NCBI GenBank assembly: GCA_963695645.1
Contig: CAVOHC010000011.1
Coordinates: forward strand, 124,001 to 188,000
From: DATBGO01 sp963695645
Lineage (GTDB): Bacteria > Actinomycetota > Actinomycetes > Streptosporangiales > Streptosporangiaceae
Length of the DNA: 64,000 bases
Direction: 5' to 3'
Part shown: in pieces, positions 53,966-61,992 of the stretch
Position numbering within the stretch: position 1 is the first letter of the stretch
Layout: every line of letters starts with the position of its first letter
Translations under genes and position numbers: made by a program
The notes under the pieces: generated by a model
What the model was told of the DNA's origin: nothing
The model's input: the letters and a program-made list of their open reading frames with translations, nothing else
Databases searched by the model: none

Positions 53966-55232
53966 TTTTCCGATCAAGGAGTTCCACCCGCTCCCCCGGG
54001 CGCTGTTAGGGCCGGGTGCGCACGAGATGATCGGGCCGGAAGCGAAGAACCTGGGCTTCCGGAAGATCCTGGTGATGACCACCGGCCTGCGCGGCAGCGA
54101 CACCGTCCACAAGATCGTCGAGTCGCTGAAGTATCACGGCCTGGAGGTCGTGGTCTTCGACAAGGTCGAGTCCAATCCCAAGGACTACAACGTGATGGAC
54201 GCCGCGGCGGCGTTCCAGCAGAACAAGTGCGACTCGTTCGTCTCGATCGGCGGCGGCTCGTCGCACGATGCGTGCAAGGGCGCCCGGATCGCGGTGGCGC
54301 ACGACGGCCGCAGCATCAACGAGTTCGAGGGCTTCAACATGTCGGAGAACCCGAAGAACCCGCCGCATATCGCCGTCTCCACGACTGCAGGCACCGGCTC
54401 GGAGACCTCATGGGCCTACGTCATCACCGACACCACCACCGACCCTGATAGCCCGCACAAGTACGTAGCGTTCGACGACGCCGCCGTGACCAGCCTGGCC
54501 ATCGACGACCCGGTGCTGTACTACGACTGCCCGCTGGACTTCACCGCCCAGTGCGGCTTCGACGTGCTCGCGCATGCCTCCGAGCCGTACGTGTCCCGGC
54601 TGAACTTCGCGCCGTCGCTGGGTCCCTCGCTGTACGCCATCAAGCTGACCGTGGAGAACCTGCGCGCCGCCGTGTGGAACGGCCAGGACCTGCCCGGCCG
54701 CGAGGGCATGATGTACGCCCAGTACATCGCCGCGCAATCGTTCAACTCCGGCGGGCTGGGCATCGTCCACTCCATCTCGCATGCCGTCAGCGCCTTCTAC
54801 GACCTCCACCACGGGCTGAACAACGCGATCGCGCTGCCGCGGGTATGGGCGTTCAACATGCCGGTGGCCTACCAGCGGTTCGCCGACATCGCCGATCAGA
54901 TGGGCGTGAACACCACTGGCATGACTGCCGTGCAGGCCTCCGAGGCGGCACTGGCCGCGGCCATCCGGCTGCTGCGGGACGTGGGCATCCCGGAGAAGTT
55001 CACCGACGTGACCCAGGCCAGCTACGGCAAGAACCGGCTCGGCCTAGGGCCGACGAAGTTCTACGAGAATTCCCCGACGGTCACCGGCGACGCCGCCGAC
55101 GTCGACCGGATCACCAACCACGTGCTCGGCGACGCAGCCACCCCGGGCAACGCCAAGGAATGCACCTTCGAAACGGTCCGCCCGGTCGTCGAGCACTGCC
55201 TCAACGGTGACCTCGACGACCTGCTCAGCTGA
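53940..55232 (+). CDS. mno: NDMA-dependent methanol dehydrogenase (iron-type alcohol dehydrogenase)
   Basis: 430 residues from ATG at 53940. Iron-ADH features: SIGGGSSHD (nucleotide site), STTAGTGSETSW, metal ligands Asp208, His212, His277, His291 (DVLAHASEPY; HSISHAVSAFYDLHHGLNNA). Closest in pattern to methanol:NDMA oxidoreductases of Amycolatopsis and mycobacteria, which keep NAD(P) bound and use mycofactocin as acceptor. Oxidises methanol or related short alcohols. Divergent from mftA. Confidence 0.9.
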   Translation: MQVDELLKPFPIKEFHPLPRALLGPGAHEMIGPEAKNLGFRKILVMTTGLRGSDTVHKIVESLKYHGLEVVVFDKVESNPKDYNVMDAAAAFQQNKCDSFVSIGGGSSHDACKGARIAVAHDGRSINEFEGFNMSENPKNPPHIAVSTTAGTGSETSWAYVITDTTTDPDSPHKYVAFDDAAVTSLAIDDPVLYYDCPLDFTAQCGFDVLAHASEPYVSRLNFAPSLGPSLYAIKLTVENLRAAVWNGQDLPGREGMMYAQYIAAQSFNSGGLGIVHSISHAVSAFYDLHHGLNNAIALPRVWAFNMPVAYQRFADIADQMGVNTTGMTAVQASEAALAAAIRLLRDVGIPEKFTDVTQASYGKNRLGLGPTKFYENSPTVTGDAADVDRITNHVLGDAATPGNAKECTFETVRPVVEHCLNGDLDDLLS

Positions 55233-55249
55233 CCGAGAGCGGCAGGCCG

Positions 55250-55388
55250 GCTAGCGCCGATTTCCGCGTGACAGGCAACCGCCAACGCGGAAATCGGCGC
55301 CGGGGCAGTCAGCACCCACGGTGCGCGGGCGCGCGATCCATGCGGAGCGGAGCCGGTACGCCATGCCGGTCGATGAACTGCTCAAGCC
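55250..55388 (+). repeat. mno leader repeat, copy B
   Basis: Second copy of 53836-53965 just after the mno stop. Its ATG at 55363 opens a 14-codon frame MPVDELLKPAAGRR, the first residues copying Mno, and stops at 55407, 25 bases before the moxR start. Remnant of a duplicated mno start. Confidence 0.85.
55254..55300. terminator. Perfect 16-bp inverted repeat after mno
   Basis: GCGCCGATTTCCGCGT (55254-55269) pairs fully with ACGCGGAAATCGGCGC (55285-55300), loop 15 bases. It starts 22 bases after the mno stop. There is no U-tract, so it is a hairpin that may attenuate or protect mRNA rather than a standard terminator. Confidence 0.55.
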
Positions 55389-55432
55389 AGCGGCAGGCCG
55401 CCGATGAAGGCCCCGCACGAACCGGAGGACAC

Positions 55433-56629
55433 GTGCCCCAGTCGACCGATGATCGCGGCCCCTTCCTGTCGATCGACGACGTCGTCAGCCGGTTCGCCGC
55501 AGCCGGGTACATCACCGACCGGCGGCTGGCCACCACGGTTTACCTGGTAACACGGCTGAACAAGCCGGTCCTGCTGGAAGGCCCGGCCGGCGTCGGGAAG
55601 ACCGAGCTCGCCAAGACACTGGCGGCCGTGACCGGCCGCCGGCTGCTCCGGCTGCAATGCTACGAGGGACAGGACGAGACCAGGGCGCTGTATGAATGGG
55701 ACTACGGCAAGCAGCTGCTGTATACCCAGATGCTGCGCGAGAAAGTCAACGACATCATCGCCGACGCCCCGGACATTCCGGCAGCGGTCGCTCGCATCGA
55801 GGCCCACGATGGCGTGTTCTTCTCCGACCACTTCCTGGTCGCCCGCCCCCTGCTGGACGCCATCCGCGGTGATCAGCCGGCCGTCCTGCTGATCGACGAG
55901 GTAGACCGTGCCGACGAGGCACTGGAGGCGGTGTTCCTTGAATGCCTCGGCGAGTATCAGGTTTCCGTTCCCGAGATCGGCACTTACACGGCGAAGACGC
56001 CACCGTACGTGGTGCTCACCTCGAACAACACTCGTGACCTCTCAGCCGCGCTGAAACGCCGTTGCCTGCACTTGTTCCTGGACTACCCGGATGCGGAACG
56101 GGAGCTGGAGATCGTGCGGTCCAAGAAGACCGGGCTGCCCGACGCGGCCGCCAGGCAGCTGGTGCAGGTGGTGCGCGGACTGAGGGAACTGCCCCTGCGC
56201 AAGAGCCCTAGCATCTCGGAAACGATCGACTGGGCGCGTACCCTGACCGTCCTCGGCGTCGACGAGCTCGACGCGGGCGTGCTCGCCGAGACAGCCAACA
56301 TTGTGCTGAAGTACGAGCGTGACATGCAGCGCGCGGTGGGGGTGCTGCCTCGCCTGGTCGACCCGAACCGCGAACTGCCCGCCCCGGGCCATGTCCATGG
56401 TCATGGCGATGAGCATGAGCACGGGCATGCTGATGAACACGGGCACGGGCCTGCCGGGCAAGAGGCCGGCGCCGACGGCCTGGCCGCCCGCGCGGCCAAG
56501 GACCGGCCCGGCCGCCACGACGAGGGCTACTACGGAGCCCCGGGTCCGGGCCCGGGCCGCCGCGCTGCCCCCGGTGAAGGCCAGGGCAGCCGTTCATTCG
56601 CAGCGTTCGCCCGGCGACGGCCTGGCTGA
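55433..56629 (+). CDS. MoxR-family AAA+ ATPase with His-rich C-terminal segment
   Basis: 398 residues from GTG at 55433 with GGAGG upstream. Walker A GPAGVGKT (50-57), Walker B AVLLIDEVDRAD, sensor VVLTSNNTRDLSAALKRR. Around residues 318-340 there is a His/Asp/Glu-rich stretch (HVHGHGDEHEHGHADEHGHG) absent from ordinary MoxR proteins. With the next VWA gene it forms a MoxR/VWA pair as in CbbQO, NorQD and CoxDE systems, which remodel or load metal into a partner enzyme. The partner here is probably the adjacent methanol dehydrogenase. Confidence 0.9.
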   Translation: MPQSTDDRGPFLSIDDVVSRFAAAGYITDRRLATTVYLVTRLNKPVLLEGPAGVGKTELAKTLAAVTGRRLLRLQCYEGQDETRALYEWDYGKQLLYTQMLREKVNDIIADAPDIPAAVARIEAHDGVFFSDHFLVARPLLDAIRGDQPAVLLIDEVDRADEALEAVFLECLGEYQVSVPEIGTYTAKTPPYVVLTSNNTRDLSAALKRRCLHLFLDYPDAERELEIVRSKKTGLPDAAARQLVQVVRGLRELPLRKSPSISETIDWARTLTVLGVDELDAGVLAETANIVLKYERDMQRAVGVLPRLVDPNRELPAPGHVHGHGDEHEHGHADEHGHGPAGQEAGADGLAARAAKDRPGRHDEGYYGAPGPGPGRRAAPGEGQGSRSFAAFARRRPG

Positions 56630-56641
56630 GCGGAGCGGCAT

Positions 56642-58165
56642 GTGGTAAGCAGCCTGCACCGGTTCGTCCGCCTGCTGCGGCTGTTCGGCGTGCGCGTGTC
56701 AGTGGCTGAGGCTGCCGACGCCATGCTGGCTGCCGCCCAGCCTGGCATCCTCGCTGACCCCGGTACGCTGCGGGCCGCACTGCGCGTGACATTGATCAAG
56801 GACCGGCGCGACGACGAGCTGTTCGACGAGCTCTTCACGGCGTTCTTCTCGTTGCGTCCGGTAGCCGGCCGGACCGATACCCGCGGCCACAGTCATGCGC
56901 ACGACGACCTGGCCGACACCGGCGAGCTGGAATCTTTCACGGTGTCCGAAGAGCCTTCGCAGCTCCCCCAGCAGGGGCACAGTCACGGTAAGCCGGCTGA
57001 CATCAGGGACTACTTCCGCCAGGAGGATCTCGCCCAGCAGTACAACCTGCACCAGGAGGCCAACAAGATCGACCTGGCGGCGCTGACCGACAAGATCGTG
57101 ATGTCTTCCGACAGCGCCAGCGGCACGCAGGATGCCGGGGCGTCCGTGCAGCTGGAAACCGACCGGCTGCACAGCCCTGGCCTGCCAGGTGAGCTCGCCC
57201 CGGCCACCGGGCACCGGGTCGACACCGCGCTGACGGTGGCCCAGCAGGAGGTACTGCTCGGCTGGCTGGGGGCAGCCGATGAGGATATCGATGAGCAGGC
57301 CCTGGCGATGCTGCGGCGGATGCTGGCAGGCGTCATCGATGATCTGCCCGAGCTGCTGCGACGCTACCTGGACAGGCTCGCCGGCGCGGCCGTGGAGGCG
57401 CGGATCGCCGAGCGCGCGCGCACCGAGCACGTCGATGAGCAGGAGCGAGCCGAGCTGGAGGAGGCGCTGCGCCGGCTCGCCCGCCAGCTGCGCGGCGCCC
57501 GGACCAGCCGTCAGCGCAGCACGCCGCGCGGCCGGGTGAACCCAGGCCGCACGATGCGCAAGAACATGCGGTTCGAGGGCGTCCCGTTCCAGCCGGTCAC
57601 CACCAGCCGTGCCGCGGACAAGCCCCGGCTCCTGCTGCTGACCGACGTGTCGATGTCGGTGCGCGCGACCGCGCGGTTCACGCTGCACCTGGTGTACGGC
57701 ATGCAGGCGCTGTTCACGCAGGCTCGCTCGTTCGCGTTCGTCGACGCGCCGGTGGAGATCACGGAACTGTTTGCCGAGCACCCGCTGGAACGGGCGCTCG
57801 GGCTGGTATTCGATGGGCTGCCCGCGGGCGGGCTGCTCGACGTGGACGCCAGCTCGGATTACGGCGCGACGTTCGCCCAGCTGTTATCGGAGCACTCCGC
57901 CGCGCTCGATCGCCGCACCACGCTCATCGTGCTCGGAGACGGGCGCGGAAACGGCAGCGACGCCCAGCTGGATACCTTCCAGGAGATCACCCGCAGGGTG
58001 CGCGAGACGATCTGGCTGACCCCCGAATCCCGGTACTCCTGGCGACTCGGGGCATGCGACCTGCCGCGCTACGCGGAGTTCTGCGATCGCGTCCAGGTCG
58101 TCGCCGATCTCTCCGGGCTGCAGCACGCAGCCCAGCTGATATCCGCGGAGGCGACCGGACGATGA
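56642..58165 (+). CDS. CoxE-like von Willebrand A domain protein with His motifs
   Basis: 507 residues. N-terminal helical region, two His segments (RGHSHAHDD at 81-89, QGHSHGK at 111-117), a helical middle, then the VWA domain with MIDAS LLTDVSMSV (Asp335) and LIVLGDGRGNG. Partner of the upstream MoxR ATPase, 12 bases apart. Its stop overlaps the next start as ATGA. Confidence 0.9.
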   Translation: MVSSLHRFVRLLRLFGVRVSVAEAADAMLAAAQPGILADPGTLRAALRVTLIKDRRDDELFDELFTAFFSLRPVAGRTDTRGHSHAHDDLADTGELESFTVSEEPSQLPQQGHSHGKPADIRDYFRQEDLAQQYNLHQEANKIDLAALTDKIVMSSDSASGTQDAGASVQLETDRLHSPGLPGELAPATGHRVDTALTVAQQEVLLGWLGAADEDIDEQALAMLRRMLAGVIDDLPELLRRYLDRLAGAAVEARIAERARTEHVDEQERAELEEALRRLARQLRGARTSRQRSTPRGRVNPGRTMRKNMRFEGVPFQPVTTSRAADKPRLLLLTDVSMSVRATARFTLHLVYGMQALFTQARSFAFVDAPVEITELFAEHPLERALGLVFDGLPAGGLLDVDASSDYGATFAQLLSEHSAALDRRTTLIVLGDGRGNGSDAQLDTFQEITRRVRETIWLTPESRYSWRLGACDLPRYAEFCDRVQVVADLSGLQHAAQLISAEATGR

Positions 58166-59094
58166 GCGAGCCGAGCCTGATCCGGTCTCTCCCGCAGGCC
58201 ATCGACCCGTTCGCGCCGTGCGCGCACGGCCGCTATGACGACCATCTCGTCAGCGTGCTCCGCGCCGAGCCACCTCGCGGTGACGCCGGGAAACCCGGTC
58301 CGGTCGTCCGCACCGAGCACTTCTGCCTCGCCGAGCGCGGCCGCCGGATCGAGGTGAGCCACTGGCAGCGCCCCGACCAGCTCGACAACGACGTGGCCGG
58401 GCTGCTGGCCGACGAGCTGTTCGCGCCGGGCTGGCTGTCCGGGGCGGAGATCTTCGAACGGATACTCACGGGCGTTGTGCGGTCCTGCATTGATGACCCG
58501 CTGCTGGCCTGGAATACGTTCTACGGCAACACCCTGGCCCGGATCCGCCAGTGCTGGCGGACGCCGGCCGCTGCGCACCGCCACGGGCACACGATCAGCG
58601 AGTTCGCCCCCGTATATGCGCACGCGTTGCAGCTCATCCCGGACGGCCAGGTGCTCGACGTCGGCTCCTGCTTCGGCTTCCTTCCGCTGCTGCTGGCCGA
58701 GCGGCGCGGAAACTCGGTGACCGCCTCCGACCTGTCCGGCGGAACCATGCGCCTGCTGACGGCCGTTGCCGCCGCGCGCGGGCTGCAAGTCAGCGCCCTG
58801 GTGTGCGATGCGGCGCGGATTCCGGTGCCCGATGACTGGACTGACAGTGTCAGCATCATCCACCTGCTGGAGCACCTGAGCCCCGACCATGGCAGCGCCG
58901 TGATCCGCGAGGCGCTGCGTGTCGCCCGTCATCAGGTGGTGGTCGCCGTGCCTATCGAGGAGGAACCCACCGCCGCCTACGGCCATATCCTTACCTTTGA
59001 TCTGCGGCAGCTCAGTGAGCTGGGCGACCACGCTGGGCATCGCCATTCGGTGCACGAGTACCACGGGGGGTGGCTGGTGCTCAGCGCCGGATAG
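58162..59094 (+). CDS. mftM: SAM-dependent methyltransferase, probable MftM
   Basis: 310 residues from ATG at 58162, ATGA-coupled to the VWA gene. Class I methyltransferase motifs: VLDVGSCFGFLPLLLAERRG, TASDLSGGTM, VCDAARIPVPDDW, IIHLLEHLSPDHG. The preceding TEHFCLAERGRRIEVSHWQR and LFAPGWLSGAEIFERILTGV fit mycofactocin oligosaccharide methyltransferases, which methylate the sugar chain built by MftF. Family assignment rests on pattern and context. Confidence 0.7.
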   Translation: MSEPSLIRSLPQAIDPFAPCAHGRYDDHLVSVLRAEPPRGDAGKPGPVVRTEHFCLAERGRRIEVSHWQRPDQLDNDVAGLLADELFAPGWLSGAEIFERILTGVVRSCIDDPLLAWNTFYGNTLARIRQCWRTPAAAHRHGHTISEFAPVYAHALQLIPDGQVLDVGSCFGFLPLLLAERRGNSVTASDLSGGTMRLLTAVAAARGLQVSALVCDAARIPVPDDWTDSVSIIHLLEHLSPDHGSAVIREALRVARHQVVVAVPIEEEPTAAYGHILTFDLRQLSELGDHAGHRHSVHEYHGGWLVLSAG

Positions 59095-59113
59095 CCCGGA
59101 CGGGATGCTGCCC

Positions 59114-59800
59114 TCAGGAGGACGTCAGGTCCATGCCGTTCTTGGTGGCCTTGTAGACCGCTTCGGCGCGGCTGGTGGCGTCAAGCTTGCGCATGATGTT
59201 GCGGACGTGGAATTTCACCGTGGTCTCCGACAGATGCAGCTGCGCGCCGATTCCCCGGTTGCTCAGGCCGTTCGCGACCAGCCGCAGCACGCTCAGCTCG
59301 CGTTCGGTCAGCGGTGAGCGTGCCTGCGGGGCGTGGATCGACCGCATCATCGCCGCTGCCGAGCGGGAGTCGAACGCGCTACCATGCCGGGCGACCAGCC
59401 GGATTGCCCGGACCAGCTCCGCGGTGTCGACATCCTTGACCACGTAGCCGCGCGCCCCGTGCTTAATGGCGCTTACTACCAGCGCGTCGTCCACGTACGT
59501 CGAGAACACCAGCACCCCGAGCCCGGGATACTGCCCGGTCAGCTGAGCGCAAAGGCCCAGCCCGTCGTTGTCCGATGCAGGCGACAGCTTCATGTCCAGG
59601 AGCACGATCGTGGGCCGGGTCCGCTCGACGACGGCCAGTGCCTCGCCCGGCGAGCTGGCCTCGCCGACGACCTGCAAGTCGAGTTCGCGTTCCAGCAGCG
59701 AACGCAGGCCCTGCCGGAGAATCGCGTGATCGTCGATGAGCACGATCCTGACCGGGATCTCGCCAGCAGGCTCCGCCTGGCTCGGCGGCATATCACCCAT
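59114..59800 (-). CDS. mnoR: LuxR-type response regulator, MnoR-like
   Basis: 228 residues from ATG at 59800. Receiver domain with IVLIDDHAILRQGLRSLLE and phospho-Asp69 in IVLLDMKLSP; HTH LTERELSVLRLVANGLSNRG, LSETTVKFHVRNIMRKL. Overlaps the kinase stop by eight bases. MnoSR in mycobacteria controls methanol/diol oxidation and mft genes; the same role is inferred here. Confidence 0.85.
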   Translation of the reverse strand: MGDMPPSQAEPAGEIPVRIVLIDDHAILRQGLRSLLERELDLQVVGEASSPGEALAVVERTRPTIVLLDMKLSPASDNDGLGLCAQLTGQYPGLGVLVFSTYVDDALVVSAIKHGARGYVVKDVDTAELVRAIRLVARHGSAFDSRSAAAMMRSIHAPQARSPLTERELSVLRLVANGLSNRGIGAQLHLSETTVKFHVRNIMRKLDATSRAEAVYKATKNGMDLTSS

Positions 59801-61196
59801 CGCCACCGCGTCCCTCGCTTGGCTGCGGACTGCCGGATGGCCCGCGCCCGGGCAACGGCAAGGGGATGTCCAGCCGCAGCAGCACGCCACCCAGCCGGGA
59901 GCGGCGGATCGACAGCATGCCATCCAGTTCATCCGCCATGTCCAGCATGTTCGCCAGTCCGCGGTGCAGTCCGGACAGGTCTGCCCCCCGGGACAGCCGT
60001 AGCGCGCGGCGCAATTGCGCCGGGTCACCGGTCCCGTCGTCGGACACGCTGATGGCCACCGCGTCGGCCAGATAACGCAACCGGACGAGGGCCCGCGTGG
60101 CCATGCCGTGCGCCGCGGCGTTGAATAACGCCTCGCCAGTCCACCGCAGCATGGACTGCTCGACTTCGGGAGGCAGCAGGATCGGGCGTCCGCCCAGCGT
60201 CACTTTCACGTGCATGCCGGCCGGCCGGTGCACCGTGCATAGCCGCTGCAGCATCACCGGTAACGGTCCGGGCGACTCGTCGGCGGGCTGGTGCAGCGCG
60301 TAGATCGCGGCGCGCAACTGCTCGGCCGTGTGCCGCGTGAGGTCCATGACCGGCACCAGGCGGTCGGCGATCTTCCTGGCCGGGCCGCCTATGCTGTCCA
60401 GCTCGGCCCGGCACAGCTCGATCGTCATGCCGATCGACAGCACGGACTGGGTCACGCTGTCGTGCAGCTCCCGCGCGATGCGGTGCCGTTCGTCGTCCAA
60501 CGCCTGCCGCTGCATTGCCGCGTAAAGCTGCTGCTGCGCCTGCGCTAGCTCCGCGCTCCGCGCGGCCAGATCCCTGGCGTGCTGTGTGGTCGCGTCATAG
60601 AGCTGCTCACTACGGCCGCGCAGCTGGGTGGTCGCGTGGAAAAGGAAGGAATTGTGCAGCGCCACGGCGGCCTGATTGGCCAGCACCCGCAAGATCGCGC
60701 GGTCGGTGGCGGCCACCTCCAGACCGGCCCTCGGCCGAGCTGCGATCCCGCCGACCGGTTCGTCCTCCAGTGTCATCGACACCCGCACCCAGCCCTGGCC
60801 GCTGTCTGGCGACTCGACCTCCCAGGGACGACCGCGCAGCACTGCGAGGTGTTCACGTACCTCAGCGGGCAGGCTGTTCTCGCTGTCGATCAGCTCGCCG
60901 CCGATCACCGCGAGGAACCGGGGGCGGGCGGCTGGCAGGACCCCGTCGGCCACGACGAACAGCAGCCAGTCGGCCTGCAGATGCGCCGTCGCCGTCCGCA
61001 CCACCCACTCGACCAGCGTGCGGGGGCCGGCTGCGGTACGTACCAGGGCCCGGGAGATGCCGTCCAGCGCCTGCACGGCCTGCTCCAGGCGCTCGGCGGA
61101 GCGGATGTACTCCGGGTAGTACGAGTGTTTGCCCGAGCGAAGACCAGTCAGGACCTCCAAGTTGCCCGGATGAGCACCGGGGCCTAATTCGGTCAC
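59793..61196 (-). CDS. mnoS: GAF-domain sensor histidine kinase, MnoS-like
   Basis: 467 residues, cytoplasmic with no membrane helix seen. N-terminal region, a GAF-like domain (about 45-190), then a HisKA_3 dimerisation helix with phospho-His245 in ERHRIARELHDSVTQSVLS, N-box near Asn359 (TGEALFNAAAHG) and G-box SDDGTGD. Partner of the following regulator, beside the alcohol-oxidation genes. Confidence 0.87.
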   Translation of the reverse strand: MTELGPGAHPGNLEVLTGLRSGKHSYYPEYIRSAERLEQAVQALDGISRALVRTAAGPRTLVEWVVRTATAHLQADWLLFVVADGVLPAARPRFLAVIGGELIDSENSLPAEVREHLAVLRGRPWEVESPDSGQGWVRVSMTLEDEPVGGIAARPRAGLEVAATDRAILRVLANQAAVALHNSFLFHATTQLRGRSEQLYDATTQHARDLAARSAELAQAQQQLYAAMQRQALDDERHRIARELHDSVTQSVLSIGMTIELCRAELDSIGGPARKIADRLVPVMDLTRHTAEQLRAAIYALHQPADESPGPLPVMLQRLCTVHRPAGMHVKVTLGGRPILLPPEVEQSMLRWTGEALFNAAAHGMATRALVRLRYLADAVAISVSDDGTGDPAQLRRALRLSRGADLSGLHRGLANMLDMADELDGMLSIRRSRLGGVLLRLDIPLPLPGRGPSGSPQPSEGRGGDG

Positions 61197-61206
61197 CGGC
61201 GATACC

Positions 61207-61683
61207 TCACAGGGCAGCCCGGAACAGCGCCTCGATGTCCCGCGCGTCCGCTTCGCGCGGATTGGCGGCCAGGCAGGCGTCCGTCAGCGTAGTCCGGGCA
61301 TCGCTGCCGCTCTCGGCATATCTCTGAAGGGCGGCTTCGATCTGGTGGTCCTTGGGATTGGGGGTGACGTCATGCCACACCGCCGGGTGCAGCCCGCTGT
61401 GCCGCAGGTAGGCGACGGCCGCATCCACCCAGCCCGCCGCTATCAGCCCAGGGTCGGTGACGAGGAACGGCCGACGCGCACCTAGCCGCACTGCGCAGTG
61501 ACCTACTTCCGCCAGCGCACCCGGCCCGAATACGATCTCCGGAGCATGAAACTTGGCCAGCCGGGCGGCGGGGTGGGCGCTGTGCGCCTGGCCCCGCCGA
61601 GAGCCGCTGCTTCTTCGGCAGTTCCAGCCGGCACCGGTCCGGCCGCCCTCAGCCATCGCGAGGTTTTCCAGTGCAATGGGCAC
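61207..61683 (-). pseudogene. Iron-containing alcohol dehydrogenase with central deletion
   Basis: The frame keeps an iron-ADH N-terminus (FHAPEIVFGPGALAEVG, PFLVTDPGLIAAGWVD, DHQIEAALQRYAESGSD), then jumps to the normal C-terminal end (ACLAANPREADARDIEALFR). The nucleotide site (GGGS), the metal ligands and about 260 residues between are gone, without loss of frame. A dead paralogue of the kind of alcohol dehydrogenase found in mycofactocin loci. Upstream codons 61565-61683 have no family match. Confidence 0.8.
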
Positions 61684-61992
61684 GCGAACTCCTGCCCTCT
61701 CACGCCAGCTAAGACCCAGGCTACTGCGCTGTCAAGAGTCTGTTATGTCGGCATTCTCAGGACACCGGTCTTCCCGGGAAAGGGCAGTTGAGGGGCGAGT
61801 GGGTAGTCATGACGCCGTCCTCCCGGGCGCCCTGGCCTGTCCGGTTGGGTAGCTGTCGTGGCGCCCGGCCTGCAGGACAATGAGGACTATTCAAGCCGCC
61901 TCAGCCGACCGGCCGAGGCACGGCACGGCGATTGCCAGCTGGCCGCGACCGCGTGGCTGCGGGCACCGTGCGGCAAGGGAGATGACCATTCC
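61684..61992. other. Intergenic region upstream of the aldehyde dehydrogenase
   Basis: About 310 bases between divergent genes; presumed promoter of the aldehyde dehydrogenase. An open frame extends the aldehyde dehydrogenase upstream to 61858 but has no family features. No operator assigned. Confidence 0.4.
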
